64,000 nucleotides of DNA from an uncultured Clostridia bacterium (lineage in GTDB: Bacteria; Bacillota; Clostridia; Oscillospirales; Ruminococcaceae). The translations under genes were made by a program, and so were the position numbers. The DNA lies in NCBI GenBank assembly GCA_947625375.1, contig CANQOC010000001.1, positions 1-64,000 on the forward strand, read 5' to 3'. The notes beneath the pieces were generated by a model. The model worked only from the letters and a program-made list of their open reading frames with translations. It was not told the DNA's origin and searched no databases. Of this stretch, positions 24,429-33,136 are shown piece by piece. Position 1 is the stretch's first letter, and each line of letters opens with the position of its first letter.

Positions 24429-25164
24429 TTTTGTTTTCTCCCTTTTTGATGCTGTTTTTGATTGACGCGACCTCCTGCGGCGTAAGCTCGCGGTATTCGC
24501 CCGGCTTCAACATTCCGAGCCGCAGAGGCCCGACAGAGGTCCTCTTAAGCCTTGCGACCTCGAGGCCGACCGCCTCGCACATCTTTCTTATCTGCCGGTT
24601 TCTTCCCTCGCGGATTGTCAGCTGTACCACCGCCCTGCCCTCTTCCTTGGTGATGACCTGTGCCGTTGCGGGAAGGGTTTTCTGTCCGTCGATGACGACA
24701 CCCTCGGAAAGCTGTGTAAGCTGTTCCTCGGTGATGTCCGGTCTGACCGTCACGCGGTAAGTCTTCGGGACATGCCCCGACGGGTGCATAATCCGGTTGG
24801 CAAAGTCACCGTCGTTGGTGAGAATCAAAAGTCCCTCCGAGTTGCGGTCGAGCCTCCCCACCGGAAACACCCTCTCGGGGACGTCTTTCAAAAGGTCCAT
24901 GACGCAGCGGCGCTCAAGCTCGTCGCTCGTCGTGGTGACATATCCCCGAGGCTTATTCAGCATATAATAGACAAGCTCGCGCTTAAGCGGAGTATCGACG
25001 TTGACGCCGTCGACCGAGATGATGTCCTCGGCGATGTCGGCGCGGTCGCCGAGGGAACAGCCTCTGCCGTTGACCCTGACCCGCCCGGCGGCAATAAGCT
25101 CCTCCGCCTTTCTTCGCGAGCAATACCCACATTCGCTCAGTATCTTTTGTATACGTTCCTGCAT
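24397..25164 (-). CDS. rluB: pseudouridine synthase RluB-type
   Basis: RsuA/RluB-family enzyme that makes pseudouridine in 23S rRNA (position 2605 region in E. coli numbering). The N-terminal S4 domain (MQERIQKILSECGYCSRRKAEELIAAGRV) covers residues 1-60, and the catalytic motif GRLDRNSEGLLILTNDG holds the nucleophile Asp near 104. The C-terminus carries a basic tail (KKGENKSAADNKKRRR). Start ATG 25164. It follows the carboxypeptidase gene by 20 nt; dac-rluB pairs are common in clostridia. Confidence 0.93.
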   Translation of the reverse strand: MQERIQKILSECGYCSRRKAEELIAAGRVRVNGRGCSLGDRADIAEDIISVDGVNVDTPLKRELVYYMLNKPRGYVTTTSDELERRCVMDLLKDVPERVFPVGRLDRNSEGLLILTNDGDFANRIMHPSGHVPKTYRVTVRPDITEEQLTQLSEGVVIDGQKTLPATAQVITKEEGRAVVQLTIREGRNRQIRKMCEAVGLEVARLKRTSVGPLRLGMLKPGEYRELTPQEVASIKNSIKKGENKSAADNKKRRR

Positions 25165-25184
25165 TTATGTCCCACCAATTTTTG

Positions 25185-26261
25185 TCAGTTTGTCGCCGAA
25201 AGCGGCTCGCAGACTCTGAGTTCCGCAACCGCGAGCACCCCTCCGTCGAGGTAATATATTATCTGTCCAACCGCTTCTCCCGCCTCCGCGGGTGCATATA
25301 TAAACTGCGGCAGAAGGACTTTTTTCTCAATCTTTCCGATGTCGCCCTTTTCGACCGTAAGCTCAATCGGACTGCTTTTAATGACCACCGTCCCGCAGTC
25401 GGAGCCGACCGCCGGAACGCGATAGCTCTCGGAATCGAGCATTACCGCCTCAATCATCGAAAATCCGCGGTCATAGAGCGACTGATGGTCAATCCAGTCG
25501 GTAGAGTCCCCGAGAGTGACGCAGATAAGGTCGACACCGCCGCGCTCGCAGGCCGAAATAAGACATCTTCCCGCCTTATCGGTAAAGCCGGTCTTGACGC
25601 CGTATACGCCCTCACAGCTGTCGAGGAGCTTATTGGTGTTCCAAAGAGTAATGCTCCTGCCGCCGAGGTCGAGCGTCACCGTTTTGGTCGAACAGATTTC
25701 GCGGAAAACGCTGTTTTTAAGGGCATAAGCCGCAAGCCTTGCCATGTCGTACGCCGTCGAATAGTGCATATCGGTGTTGTCGTCGAGACCGGACGGCGTG
25801 ACGAAGTGGGTCGAGCGAAGACCGAGCTCCTCCGCCTTTTTGTTCATCAGTCCGACAAAGGCGTCGACGCTCCCGGCAACCGCGACAGCAGATGCGTTTG
25901 CGGCGTCGTTTCCGCTCGGAAGAAGCATGCCGTAGCAAAGGGTCCTCTTTGTGACGGTGTCGCCGTCAAGAAGACTCATCGACGACCCCTCGACCCTTAT
26001 CGCGTCGCTGTCGACCGTAAACGGCTCGTCGAGTCCGCCCGATTCAATCGTTAAAATCGCGGTCATTATTTTGGTGGTGCTCGCCATCTGAAGCCGAGCG
26101 TCCATGTTCTTTGAATAAAGGACGCGCCCACGGGAGGGTTCATAGAGAATCGCTCCCTTTGCGTTGGTGACAACCTCTTCGGCGCGAAGATTTATACAGA
26201 TAACGGTCGCTATCGTCACAAGACATATGAGACAGACGGCCAATTTTTTAAGAAATTCCAT
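25185..26261 (-). CDS. D-alanyl-D-alanine carboxypeptidase (PBP5/DacF type)
   Basis: Low-molecular-weight PBP that trims the terminal D-Ala of peptidoglycan stem peptides. A signal peptide (residues 1-27) precedes the peptidase S11 domain with STTK (SxxK nucleophile, near 63), SGN (near 116) and KTG (near 222). A C-terminal beta domain follows (EKGDIGKIEKKVLLPQFIYAP). The length of 358 aa is normal. GGAGG lies upstream of ATG 26261. In sporulating relatives dacF precedes spoIIA, but no such genes are seen here. Confidence 0.93.
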   Translation of the reverse strand: MEFLKKLAVCLICLVTIATVICINLRAEEVVTNAKGAILYEPSRGRVLYSKNMDARLQMASTTKIMTAILTIESGGLDEPFTVDSDAIRVEGSSMSLLDGDTVTKRTLCYGMLLPSGNDAANASAVAVAGSVDAFVGLMNKKAEELGLRSTHFVTPSGLDDNTDMHYSTAYDMARLAAYALKNSVFREICSTKTVTLDLGGRSITLWNTNKLLDSCEGVYGVKTGFTDKAGRCLISACERGGVDLICVTLGDSTDWIDHQSLYDRGFSMIEAVMLDSESYRVPAVGSDCGTVVIKSSPIELTVEKGDIGKIEKKVLLPQFIYAPAEAGEAVGQIIYYLDGGVLAVAELRVCEPLSATN

Positions 26262-26322
26262 AAACTATCCTCCAATCGTTTACGGAAGATAGTTTGTGCC
26301 GCCTGTCCGAAAAAATACGCGA

Positions 26323-26739
26323 TTATTCCGCGGCTTCGTCCGAAGACGTTCCCTCTTCGGGAGTCTTTCCCTTCGAGATTATTCCCGCGATTTTGTCGAC
26401 AACGTCGGGAATCAGCGCCAGAGCGGCGTTTTCCTTCGGCGCGTTAATCGTCATCTGTAAGAGCTTGACGTTTCCGTCCGGCATGATGGTAATAAATGCT
26501 ATCGGCTGAATCGAGACTCCGCCGCCCGCGCCGCCTCCGAAAAGGTCCTTTGCCTGTTTCGTCGGAAGGTCCGAGCCGCCCGAGCCGAATCCGATGCTTA
26601 TTTTCGAGACCGGAATCACGGTTGTGCCGTTAGAGGTGACAATCGGCTTTCCGATGACCGTTTCGGTGTCGGCGACCTCTCTTATTTTTTCGATTGCGGT
26701 CTTCACCAGAATTTCAAGATTGGTGCTCTTCTCGTTCAT
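26323..26739 (-). CDS. ytfJ: GerW/YtfJ family sporulation protein
   Basis: Sporulation protein of the GerW (YtfJ) family, needed in Bacillus for germination through the L-Ala receptor. The core TVIGKPIVTSNGTTVIPVSKISIGFGSGG and a glycine-rich loop (FGGGAGGGVSIQPIAF) are diagnostic. It follows a DUF2953 gene and overlaps it by 26 nt, as ytfI-ytfJ do in Bacillus. Good marker that the organism makes spores. Confidence 0.92.
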   Translation of the reverse strand: MNEKSTNLEILVKTAIEKIREVADTETVIGKPIVTSNGTTVIPVSKISIGFGSGGSDLPTKQAKDLFGGGAGGGVSIQPIAFITIMPDGNVKLLQMTINAPKENAALALIPDVVDKIAGIISKGKTPEEGTSSDEAAE

Positions 26740-27541
26740 TGTTTACATTCTCCTTTGCCGTTTTTTCAAGTTTTTTCATACTTCTTTTTATTTTTAAGTA
26801 GTACACACCGAGATATGCCGCAAGGGCGACAACCGCGCTCGGGCGCACATATATTGCCGTGGAAAAGTATACGTTGAATACCTTGTGCTCATAGTCGCAC
26901 TTTATTTCGGTCGAATCAATCTTAACGCTGAATATACTGCATATAAGTCCGAGAAGCGAATATACCGCGGCATTGATTCTTCCGAAATTCAGTCCGGCCT
27001 TATAAGGGTCGTCGTTTCCGACCGTGAGACTGAGCTTCAGTTCATAGAATCTTATCAGATTCAAGAGCTTTCTGAACGCCTTTTTTCCGGCCGGAACGTA
27101 TTTTTTATACTCGTTGAACTGCTGCAAAAGCGTCGGCTTCGGTTCATTCGGCTTTTCATCGTCCTCCTCCGTCTCGGTCTCCTTGGCCTCTTCGGAAGTC
27201 GTCTCGGAAACGGCTTTTTCGGGTTCATCAGCGTCCGGCGGATTCGGCGGACTTTCGGTAATCTCGAAGGGTTCGGAGTCGGCCTCTTTTATCTCTTCAA
27301 GGACATATTCCGGAATATCTTCTCCTCCGCCGCCGTCAGAGTCGTCTTTCGGAGGTTCATCATCAGTCTTGCCGCTGTCGGGGAGGTTTATGCCGTAAAC
27401 CTTTATTCCGAGGTATTTCACCGTCACCGAGAGCGATTTTTTATCCGCCGTGACATATGCCTTAATAGAAAAGTGCAGGAGAATAACGATTATCGCTATA
27501 ACGGCTGCCAATACGCCGAGTATAATCCAAAGTGCCGTCAT
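26714..27541 (-). CDS. DUF2953 protein (YtfI-like)
   Basis: Predicted membrane protein of 275 aa. One N-terminal helix (about residues 3-25), then a long acidic linker (residues 55-120, rich in Glu, Asp and Pro: SDGGGGEDIPEYV...) and the DUF2953 domain at the C-terminus (GNDDPYKAGLNFGRINAAVYSLLG, then a second hydrophobic segment). Its 3' end overlaps ytfJ. Homologues sit upstream of ytfJ in Bacillus. Function unknown. Confidence 0.85.
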   Translation of the reverse strand: MTALWIILGVLAAVIAIIVILLHFSIKAYVTADKKSLSVTVKYLGIKVYGINLPDSGKTDDEPPKDDSDGGGGEDIPEYVLEEIKEADSEPFEITESPPNPPDADEPEKAVSETTSEEAKETETEEDDEKPNEPKPTLLQQFNEYKKYVPAGKKAFRKLLNLIRFYELKLSLTVGNDDPYKAGLNFGRINAAVYSLLGLICSIFSVKIDSTEIKCDYEHKVFNVYFSTAIYVRPSAVVALAAYLGVYYLKIKRSMKKLEKTAKENVNNEREEHQS

Positions 27542-27572
27542 ATCATTCTCCTTTCAGCTGTATTTTCGGAAA

Positions 27573-28124
27573 CTACTCCTCTTCGGCGACGTCGTCAAAG
27601 GTCATCTGCGAATTGTCGCTCGGAAGCGGCGGAAGGTCCTTGATTGACGCGAGACCGAAGCATCTGAGGAAGTTTGCGGTGGTCTTAAATGTGACCGGTC
27701 TGCCGGGGACGTCGAGCCGCCCCGCCTCTTCAATCAGCTCTTTTTCGAGAAGATTCGAGATAACTCCGCTCGAATCGACCCCTCTGACATCTTCGACAAA
27801 GCTCCTCGTGACCGGCTGGTTATACGCGATTATCGTCAGCGACTCCATCGCCGCCGGAGAAAGGGTCGCGGTGCGCTTCGGTTCGAGGGCGGTGCGGATA
27901 TAGGGCGCGTATTGCTCGCGCGTCGCAAGCTGATACGAGTCCTCGAGCTTTAAGACCTCGAGTGCCGAGCCGCGCTCGCTGTAGTTTGAATTGAGGAGCG
28001 CCACGAGCTTATGAATGTCCGACATTTCGACACCCGCGCCGAGCGCAAGCTGTTCAAACTCGACAGGTTCGCCGCTCGCAAAGAGTATCGCCTCGATTAC
28101 CGAGATTTTTTCGTCAAGCTGCAT
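27573..28124 (-). CDS. scpB: segregation and condensation protein B
   Basis: ScpB, a winged-helix dimer that bridges the kleisin ScpA and Smc for chromosome condensation. The family landmarks EAILFASGEPV, ALEVLKLEDSYQLATRE and ESLTIIAYNQPVTR-VEDVRGVDS are all present. The acidic C-terminus (FDDVAEEE) is usual. Start ATG 28124 with GGGGAGGGG upstream; scpA precedes it by 5 nt. 183 aa is the normal size. Confidence 0.95.
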   Translation of the reverse strand: MQLDEKISVIEAILFASGEPVEFEQLALGAGVEMSDIHKLVALLNSNYSERGSALEVLKLEDSYQLATREQYAPYIRTALEPKRTATLSPAAMESLTIIAYNQPVTRSFVEDVRGVDSSGVISNLLEKELIEEAGRLDVPGRPVTFKTTANFLRCFGLASIKDLPPLPSDNSQMTFDDVAEEE

Positions 28125-28129
28125 CGCGT

Positions 28130-28858
28130 TTACCCCTCCCCCGTTCTGCTGCGCCGCTGTGCGCGGTCAAAGGTTATTTCGGTATTGTCGTCGTTAAGGG
28201 AAATTCTCCCCGACTTGGTAAGTTCAAGAATTGCAAGAAAAGTCGCGATTTTTTCGGAGCGGTCGGTCATTCCGTCGTAAAGACCGTCCATGCTGCATCT
28301 TCCGGTCTTATAAAGCCGCCTTAAGACATAGAGTATCTTCGACGTCACCGAGACAATCCTCTTTGAGACAATCGGCCGGAACACCGAGGCGTTGACCGGG
28401 CGGTTCTTCATCTTTTGGGTCGATATCCCAAAGAACGCCGCCAAGAGGTCGTCCGGACTGTGCGTCTGCGTATACGTCTTCACAAGCCTGAGCTCCGACG
28501 GCTTTTTTACGAATACGACGTCGCCGCGGTAGTCTTCGCGGAGGCGTGCGGCAGCCTGTTTACAGAGTGAGTATTCAATCAGCCGCCCTTGGAGCTCGCG
28601 CTTCATCTCGGCGGCTTCCTCATGCTTCGGCAGAAGAGACAGCGTCTTTATAAGGATAAGCCTTGCCGCCATTTCGAGGAATTCTCCTGCATACTCGAAG
28701 TCCTGTTCCTCAATGCCGTCGATATATTCAAGGTATTGCTCCAAAAGGAGCGATATCTGTATGTCGTTGATGTTGAGCTTATGCTTTGAAATAAGGAACA
28801 AAAGGAGGTCGAGCGGTCCTTCAAAGCTGTCGAGCCTGTATGAAATGTTGTTCATCAT
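28130..28858 (-). CDS. scpA: segregation and condensation protein A
   Basis: Kleisin subunit of the Smc-ScpAB condensin. The N-terminal domain has the diagnostic DSFEGPLDLLLFLISKHKLNINDIQISLLLEQYLEYI, and the C-terminal winged helix ends in FLAILELTKSGRISL before a basic tail. 242 aa. It follows the site-2 protease gene by 5 nt, without a clear ribosome binding site, and precedes scpB. Confidence 0.95.
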   Translation of the reverse strand: MMNNISYRLDSFEGPLDLLLFLISKHKLNINDIQISLLLEQYLEYIDGIEEQDFEYAGEFLEMAARLILIKTLSLLPKHEEAAEMKRELQGRLIEYSLCKQAAARLREDYRGDVVFVKKPSELRLVKTYTQTHSPDDLLAAFFGISTQKMKNRPVNASVFRPIVSKRIVSVTSKILYVLRRLYKTGRCSMDGLYDGMTDRSEKIATFLAILELTKSGRISLNDDNTEITFDRAQRRSRTGEG

Positions 28859-28863
28859 CGGCG

Positions 28864-29559
28864 TCAGAAGATAAGGTCAAACAGCGGACCGACCCAGAAG
28901 AACGCGTACTGCAGCAGCCTGTAAATCGCGTTGATGGCGATTGAAAGCGGCCTTGTGAACGCTCCGGCGATTATAAGGAGAAACAGACCCATGCGGATAT
29001 AGTTGCTGTACTTATATATCCATGCGTTCGCCTTTGCGGGGAGAAAATAGCTCAGAATCCGAGAGCCGTCGAGCGGTTCAATCGGGATAAGGTTGAAGAT
29101 AGCGAGCGAGAGGTTCACGATTGCAAAATACTGAATCCCCTGAAATACATAGCCGAGGACGGTATAAACATTAGTCGGGACGGCAAAATGGGTCACAAAG
29201 GCGTTTATGACCGAAGACAGAAAGGCGGCGACGACCGCGCAGAGAAGGTTCGACGCGGGGCCAGCGGCGGCGGTGATTGCGGTGTCGCGGCGGTAGTTCT
29301 TGAAGTTGCGGGGATTTATCGGGACCGGCTTTGCCCACCCGAATCCAAAGAGAATCAGAAGCGCGGCGCCGAGCGGGTCGACGTGAGCTATCGGGTTGAA
29401 GGTGAGGCGTCCGGCATAGAGTGCGGTGTTGTCGCCGAGCTTTTTGGCGGCATATGCGTGTGCAAGCTCGTGTATCGGGAGAATCAGGAAGACGATTGCA
29501 AGCCTTACGCCGAGCATTATAAGAAGGTCGAGTCCGCGAAGACTGAACAGTGTTGACAT
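28864..29559 (-). CDS. site-2 protease family (M50) membrane protein
   Basis: Intramembrane zinc metalloprotease-like protein, 231 aa, with HELAHAYAAKKLGD (HExxH, residues 26-30) and the second metal motif NLIPIEPLDGSRIL near 165. Six hydrophobic segments. In Bacillota these short members precede scpA, as here, and their substrates are unknown. AAAGGAG lies upstream of ATG 29559. It is the first gene of the protease-scpA-scpB group. Confidence 0.9.
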   Translation of the reverse strand: MSTLFSLRGLDLLIMLGVRLAIVFLILPIHELAHAYAAKKLGDNTALYAGRLTFNPIAHVDPLGAALLILFGFGWAKPVPINPRNFKNYRRDTAITAAAGPASNLLCAVVAAFLSSVINAFVTHFAVPTNVYTVLGYVFQGIQYFAIVNLSLAIFNLIPIEPLDGSRILSYFLPAKANAWIYKYSNYIRMGLFLLIIAGAFTRPLSIAINAIYRLLQYAFFWVGPLFDLIF

Positions 29560-29669
29560 CAGGAACGCTCCTTTACAAAATATACATCTCTATAATACTA
29601 TATTTTACCGAAAATAGCAAGTGATTAAAAAAAGAAATGAAAAAAATAAAACTTTTTTTCGGAAAACAC

Positions 29670-29698
29670 TTGCAATTCGTTAAAATATTTGCTAAGAT
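29670..29698 (+). promoter_or_regulatory. putative rpmB promoter
   Basis: -35 TTGCAA (29670-29675), 17-bp spacer, -10 TAAGAT (29693-29698), 42 bp before the rpmB start. Each box matches consensus at four of six positions. Confidence 0.5.
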
Positions 29699-29740
29699 AT
29701 ACCTTGTGATTCTATGATGACAAAAAGGAGGTGCAGCCCC

Positions 29741-29926
29741 ATGGCTAAATGCGAAGTTTGCGGAAAGGGCGTAACTTTCGGAATTAAGGTATCTCACTCT
29801 CACAGAAGAACCAACAGAACCTGGAAGCCGAACGTAAAAAGAGTTAAGGTCATCAAGAACGGTACTCCGTGTCATGTTTACGTTTGCTCAAGATGCCTTA
29901 GGTCCGGAAAAGTCACAAGAGCATAA
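29741..29926 (+). CDS. rpmB: 50S ribosomal protein bL28
   Basis: Large-subunit ribosomal protein of 61 aa. It begins [14 protein letters not shown] and ends [16 protein letters not shown], so it has the Cys4 zinc-binding pattern (CEVC...CSRC). ATG 29741 has AAAAGGAGG 9 nt upstream. It is monocistronic between its promoter and a terminator, and lies head-to-head with the scpAB-type operon, the arrangement seen in many clostridia. Confidence 0.97.
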   Translation: MAKCEVCGKGVTFGIKVSHSHRRTNRTWKPNVKRVKVIKNGTPCHVYVCSRCLRSGKVTRA

Positions 29927-29945
29927 TAATCAGCAATCATAAAGA

Positions 29946-29970
29946 AAGCCCCGAACGGGCTTTTTTTATT
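29946..29970. terminator. rpmB terminator
   Basis: Stem AAGCCC/GGGCTT with loop CGAAC, followed by TTTTT. On the other strand it can also serve the peptide-binding protein gene that ends at 29975. Confidence 0.85.
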
Positions 29971-29974
29971 TTCA

Positions 29975-31612
29975 TCAGAACATCTTTCCGTCCTCGAAAT
30001 AGACCGTCTGCGAGAACGGGTCGAGATAAATGTCGGCGGCGTCATCGTCGAGCGCAAGGACGGTCGGAAGCTCCCAGAGCGGGATAAAGTGATATTCCGA
30101 GAGAATCTGTTTCTCAGCGTCGGCACAGGCATAGTTGAGCGCCGAAAGTGTCTTGCAGCTCCCCCTCATTCCGAGCGCAGAAGAGGCCTTGTCGAGCTTG
30201 ATTCCGAAGTCGCCGCGCGAAAACGGGGCGATATACCCGAGCGGCGAAGCGTCGGAGGAATCCAAAAACACCAGCGCCATGCCGAAATCGCCGTCCGCAA
30301 TCCGCTTTTTATAGTCCCGCTCGTTTACAACCTCCGCGCCGAAGTGAATCCCGAGGGAGTCGTACCAGACGTCGGTCAGCGCGTCGAGGCAGTCGAGGTA
30401 TTCAAAGCTGTCCGGCACCAGAACAGTCATGCCGATAAGCTCGGAGCGCTCGCGCTCACCGAGGATAAAGCTCCATTTATATTCCGCCATCGCGGGGTCC
30501 GACTCGGTGACCTCGCGCTCGGTCGACGGCGAATAGCCGCGCAGCGCGATTCTTTCGCTGTCCGGGACGGCGTAATAGGCGTCCCGGATGATTTCGGGGA
30601 CGTTTTCCCTCAGCGCCTCTCGGTCTGCTGCCCATGAAAACACCTGCCTGACCTCGGGGTCCGAGAACGCCGCGATTTTTTCGTTGAACACTATTCCCGC
30701 GACCTCGGAATATCCGGCGACGGTGTTTTTGTCGGAGCTCGGCCTCTGCGTCGGCTGATAGAGCATCAGCTCGGTCGAGTCGTTGAGAAAATCGGCCCTG
30801 CGGCTGTCATAATCCGGATTTACGAGATAGTTTATGCCCGCGGGACTTACATAGCTCATTTCGCTGTAGCCGGGATTCCGGCGCAGGCGCACATAGTTTT
30901 CGGTGCCGTATGGGTCGTGGAGCCAGTATCTGAGGTAAAACGGGCCGTTTGAACAAGTCGACTCGGCCTCGAGACCGTATTTACCGCCCGCCTCGTTTTC
31001 AAAGAACTCGCGGCAGCAGGGCATCGCCGGAAGCTCGGCAAGAAGATATAAAAACTCGGCGTTCGGATGCTCCAGACGGAATTCGAGGGTATACTCCCCC
31101 GTCGCGGTGACGCCGATTTCCTCGGGCGGGATTGCCCCTCCCCTTGCGGCGGCGGCGCCTGCGATACAGAAGTATTCCGCCGAATGAGTCGAAGCGGTCT
31201 TCGGGTCCATCAGCCTTTGAAACGCAAAAACAAAATCGCCGGCGGTGACGGGCGCGGAAAAGTCCCCCGTCGCATACCAGCTGTATCCCTCGGCGATATC
31301 GAATGTATATACAAGTCCGTCTTCGGATATCGAATAGTCCTTTGCAAGACGGCCGACAAGCTTCCCCGAAGCGTCGTATCCCATAAGACCGGCGAAGAGG
31401 TTCTTCGCGACGGTAATCGACGAGCTGTCGGTCGCAAGCTGCGGGTCAAGGTTCTCCGGGCTGCTCTCGATTGCTATCTTAAAGATGTGTCCGGTGCCGT
31501 CGTCGGAAAAAAATTCCACCGCTTTATCCAAAGGGGCGCATGCTCCAAAGCCGGTCGACGCGCATATTATAAAAACGAACAGCGCAATAAGCCGCAAAAT
31601 CCTCTTCGTCAT
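29975..31612 (-). CDS. peptide ABC transporter substrate-binding lipoprotein
   Basis: Extracytoplasmic solute-binding protein of the SBP_bac_5/OppA family, 545 aa. A lipoprotein signal ends in GFGAC near residue 24, so it should be anchored at the membrane surface. The family entry LDPQLATDSSSITVAKNLFAGL is at about 58-78 and YTFDIAEGYSWYATGDFSAPVTAGDFVFAFQRLMDP near 115. No permease or ATPase gene is adjacent, so it is an orphan. ATG 31612 overlaps the DUF4358 gene stop by 4 nt. Confidence 0.9.
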   Translation of the reverse strand: MTKRILRLIALFVFIICASTGFGACAPLDKAVEFFSDDGTGHIFKIAIESSPENLDPQLATDSSSITVAKNLFAGLMGYDASGKLVGRLAKDYSISEDGLVYTFDIAEGYSWYATGDFSAPVTAGDFVFAFQRLMDPKTASTHSAEYFCIAGAAAARGGAIPPEEIGVTATGEYTLEFRLEHPNAEFLYLLAELPAMPCCREFFENEAGGKYGLEAESTCSNGPFYLRYWLHDPYGTENYVRLRRNPGYSEMSYVSPAGINYLVNPDYDSRRADFLNDSTELMLYQPTQRPSSDKNTVAGYSEVAGIVFNEKIAAFSDPEVRQVFSWAADREALRENVPEIIRDAYYAVPDSERIALRGYSPSTEREVTESDPAMAEYKWSFILGERERSELIGMTVLVPDSFEYLDCLDALTDVWYDSLGIHFGAEVVNERDYKKRIADGDFGMALVFLDSSDASPLGYIAPFSRGDFGIKLDKASSALGMRGSCKTLSALNYACADAEKQILSEYHFIPLWELPTVLALDDDAADIYLDPFSQTVYFEDGKMF

Positions 31613-32067
31613 GCCTTAAAAGCCTCTTCGGCGGCGCTGAGCGCGAGGTCGATGTCGGGAAGAATCATCAGCACGGCATATCTCCCGCGGACAATAACCC
31701 TTCCGTTTTCCGCCTTTTCCGCCTCTTTCGGGGCATACCCCTTGAAGTCCTCGTATCTTGAAGCCTTATAGTCCGAGAGGATTTTTTCGGTATCGGAGGC
31801 GTCTTCGGCGTCATACAGCTTTATAACAATGACGGTGTCGGAATAGCCGCCGCTCCCGCTGTAGCAAAATGACGACTCCTCGACCTTTTCGGGGTCAATC
31901 CCGAGAATAAGCGCGGTCTCCTCGGCGGTCGCAAACGCAGGCTCATCGATATCCTGCCCCTCGATAATGCTGTTCACAAGCTCGGTGACGTCGGGCTCGG
32001 CGTATCCCCCCGCACAGGCGCAGAGAACAAGCGCCGCCGTCAAAATAAAGCAGATAATCCTTTTCAT
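31609..32067 (-). CDS. DUF4358 lipoprotein
   Basis: Secreted or lipid-anchored protein of 152 aa of the DUF4358 family. The N-terminus (MKRIICFILTAALVLCACAGG) is a lipoprotein-type signal with Cys near 16-18. The mature part has a central YSDTVIVIKLYDAEDASDTEKIL and C-terminal GRYAVLMILPD, typical of the family. It commonly accompanies SGNH and MBOAT acyltransferase genes in clostridia; here an SGNH-like gene is directly upstream. ATG 32067 with GTGAGGCG is preferred to GTG 32079. Confidence 0.8.
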   Translation of the reverse strand: MKRIICFILTAALVLCACAGGYAEPDVTELVNSIIEGQDIDEPAFATAEETALILGIDPEKVEESSFCYSGSGGYSDTVIVIKLYDAEDASDTEKILSDYKASRYEDFKGYAPKEAEKAENGRVIVRGRYAVLMILPDIDLALSAAEEAFKA

Positions 32068-32075
32068 GCCGCGCC

Positions 32076-32924
32076 TCACTTTACAACGTGTGTAAGAATA
32101 TAGTCCTTAAAAGCCGTATATGCCGAGTATTTAAGGTGCATGCCGTCGTTTTCGGCATAGTCGCTCTTAAGACAGCCGCTCTCGTCCTTGAACGCCGAAT
32201 TGAGGTCGAGATAACAGACGCCGTTGTTGTCGGCATAGCCGAGAAGACGGGTGTTGAGGTCATCGATGTCGGCGTTTTTTATCGGGGATTCGGCGGAATT
32301 CTCTTTTCCCGACGTAACCGGCGGGGTCGAGATAATGTATACCCGAGCGTCGGGGCAGGCTATGCGGACCTTATTAAGAAACGACTGATAGTTAGCGTAC
32401 ATATCCGCCACGGAGGTATATGCCGCGCCGGTCGAGCCGAGCATCACATAGATGTTTTTCGGCATAATCTGTCCGAGCGCGTCGATGACGGTTGTCGCGC
32501 CGAACTGGGTGTCGACCTCCTCGGTGTCGATGTTCATGACGCTCAAAGACACGCTCGCGAGTACGTTTGACGACGGAATCACACCGTATGAGCCGAGACC
32601 GAAGGTCAGCGCGTCGCCGATGAAGACGCAGTCCGAAAGATAGCTTTCTTCGGCGGCCTCGCTCTCGGGAATCGGATTCACTATCTCGGCGGCAGCGGCG
32701 TCGGCGCCATCGCCCTCTTCGGGGGATTCCTCGCCGCCCTCCGGCTGTTCATCGCTTTCCTTTTTGGAGTGGTCGAAAAACGTAATCTGCCGGTCCTGCG
32801 AAAGAACGTCTTCGAGCGAGACGGTCTTCATATATCTGTAAAAAACAAGGCCGAATATCAGCACAGCTCCGAAAAAGAGCACGCTTAGCCGGTATCTGAC
32901 CCTAATCTTTTTCTTTTCGTTCAT
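32076..32924 (-). CDS. SGNH-like protein lacking the catalytic Ser
   Basis: Membrane-anchored protein of 282 aa: one N-terminal helix (residues 11-31), an acidic linker (50-95) and an SGNH/GDSL-hydrolase-type domain. Block I reads FIGDALTFGLGS, so the nucleophile Ser position is A105. Block III reads MLGSTGAAY, so the usual Asn is T165. Block V keeps D260 and H263 (NDGMHL). It is therefore probably not an active esterase, but could bind a carbohydrate. GGGGGAG precedes ATG 32924. Confidence 0.75.
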   Translation of the reverse strand: MNEKKKIRVRYRLSVLFFGAVLIFGLVFYRYMKTVSLEDVLSQDRQITFFDHSKKESDEQPEGGEESPEEGDGADAAAAEIVNPIPESEAAEESYLSDCVFIGDALTFGLGSYGVIPSSNVLASVSLSVMNIDTEEVDTQFGATTVIDALGQIMPKNIYVMLGSTGAAYTSVADMYANYQSFLNKVRIACPDARVYIISTPPVTSGKENSAESPIKNADIDDLNTRLLGYADNNGVCYLDLNSAFKDESGCLKSDYAENDGMHLKYSAYTAFKDYILTHVVK

Positions 32925-33052
32925 CGAAACTCCCCCGAACCGATATTACAATACTTATTATACATTATATAGCAGGCGACGTTATTTTTCAAGGAAAATC
33001 CCGAATTTTAATAAATTGTAACCGCTCTGTAACTTTATTGACCGCTATTCTA

Positions 33053-33081
33053 TTGAAATCCGAAGAAAAAAGTGGTAGAAT
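33053..33081 (+). promoter_or_regulatory. sigma-A promoter for asnB
   Basis: -35 TTGAAA (33053-33058), 17-bp spacer, -10 TAGAAT (33076-33081) with an upstream TGG. It is 55 bp before the asnB start. Bases 32925-33052 are AT-rich and otherwise plain. Confidence 0.7.
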
Positions 33082-33136
33082 AGTGAGCGGAAGTGTTTTG
33101 ATTGCTTTTAATATTCATATAAGGAGATATATGCTT

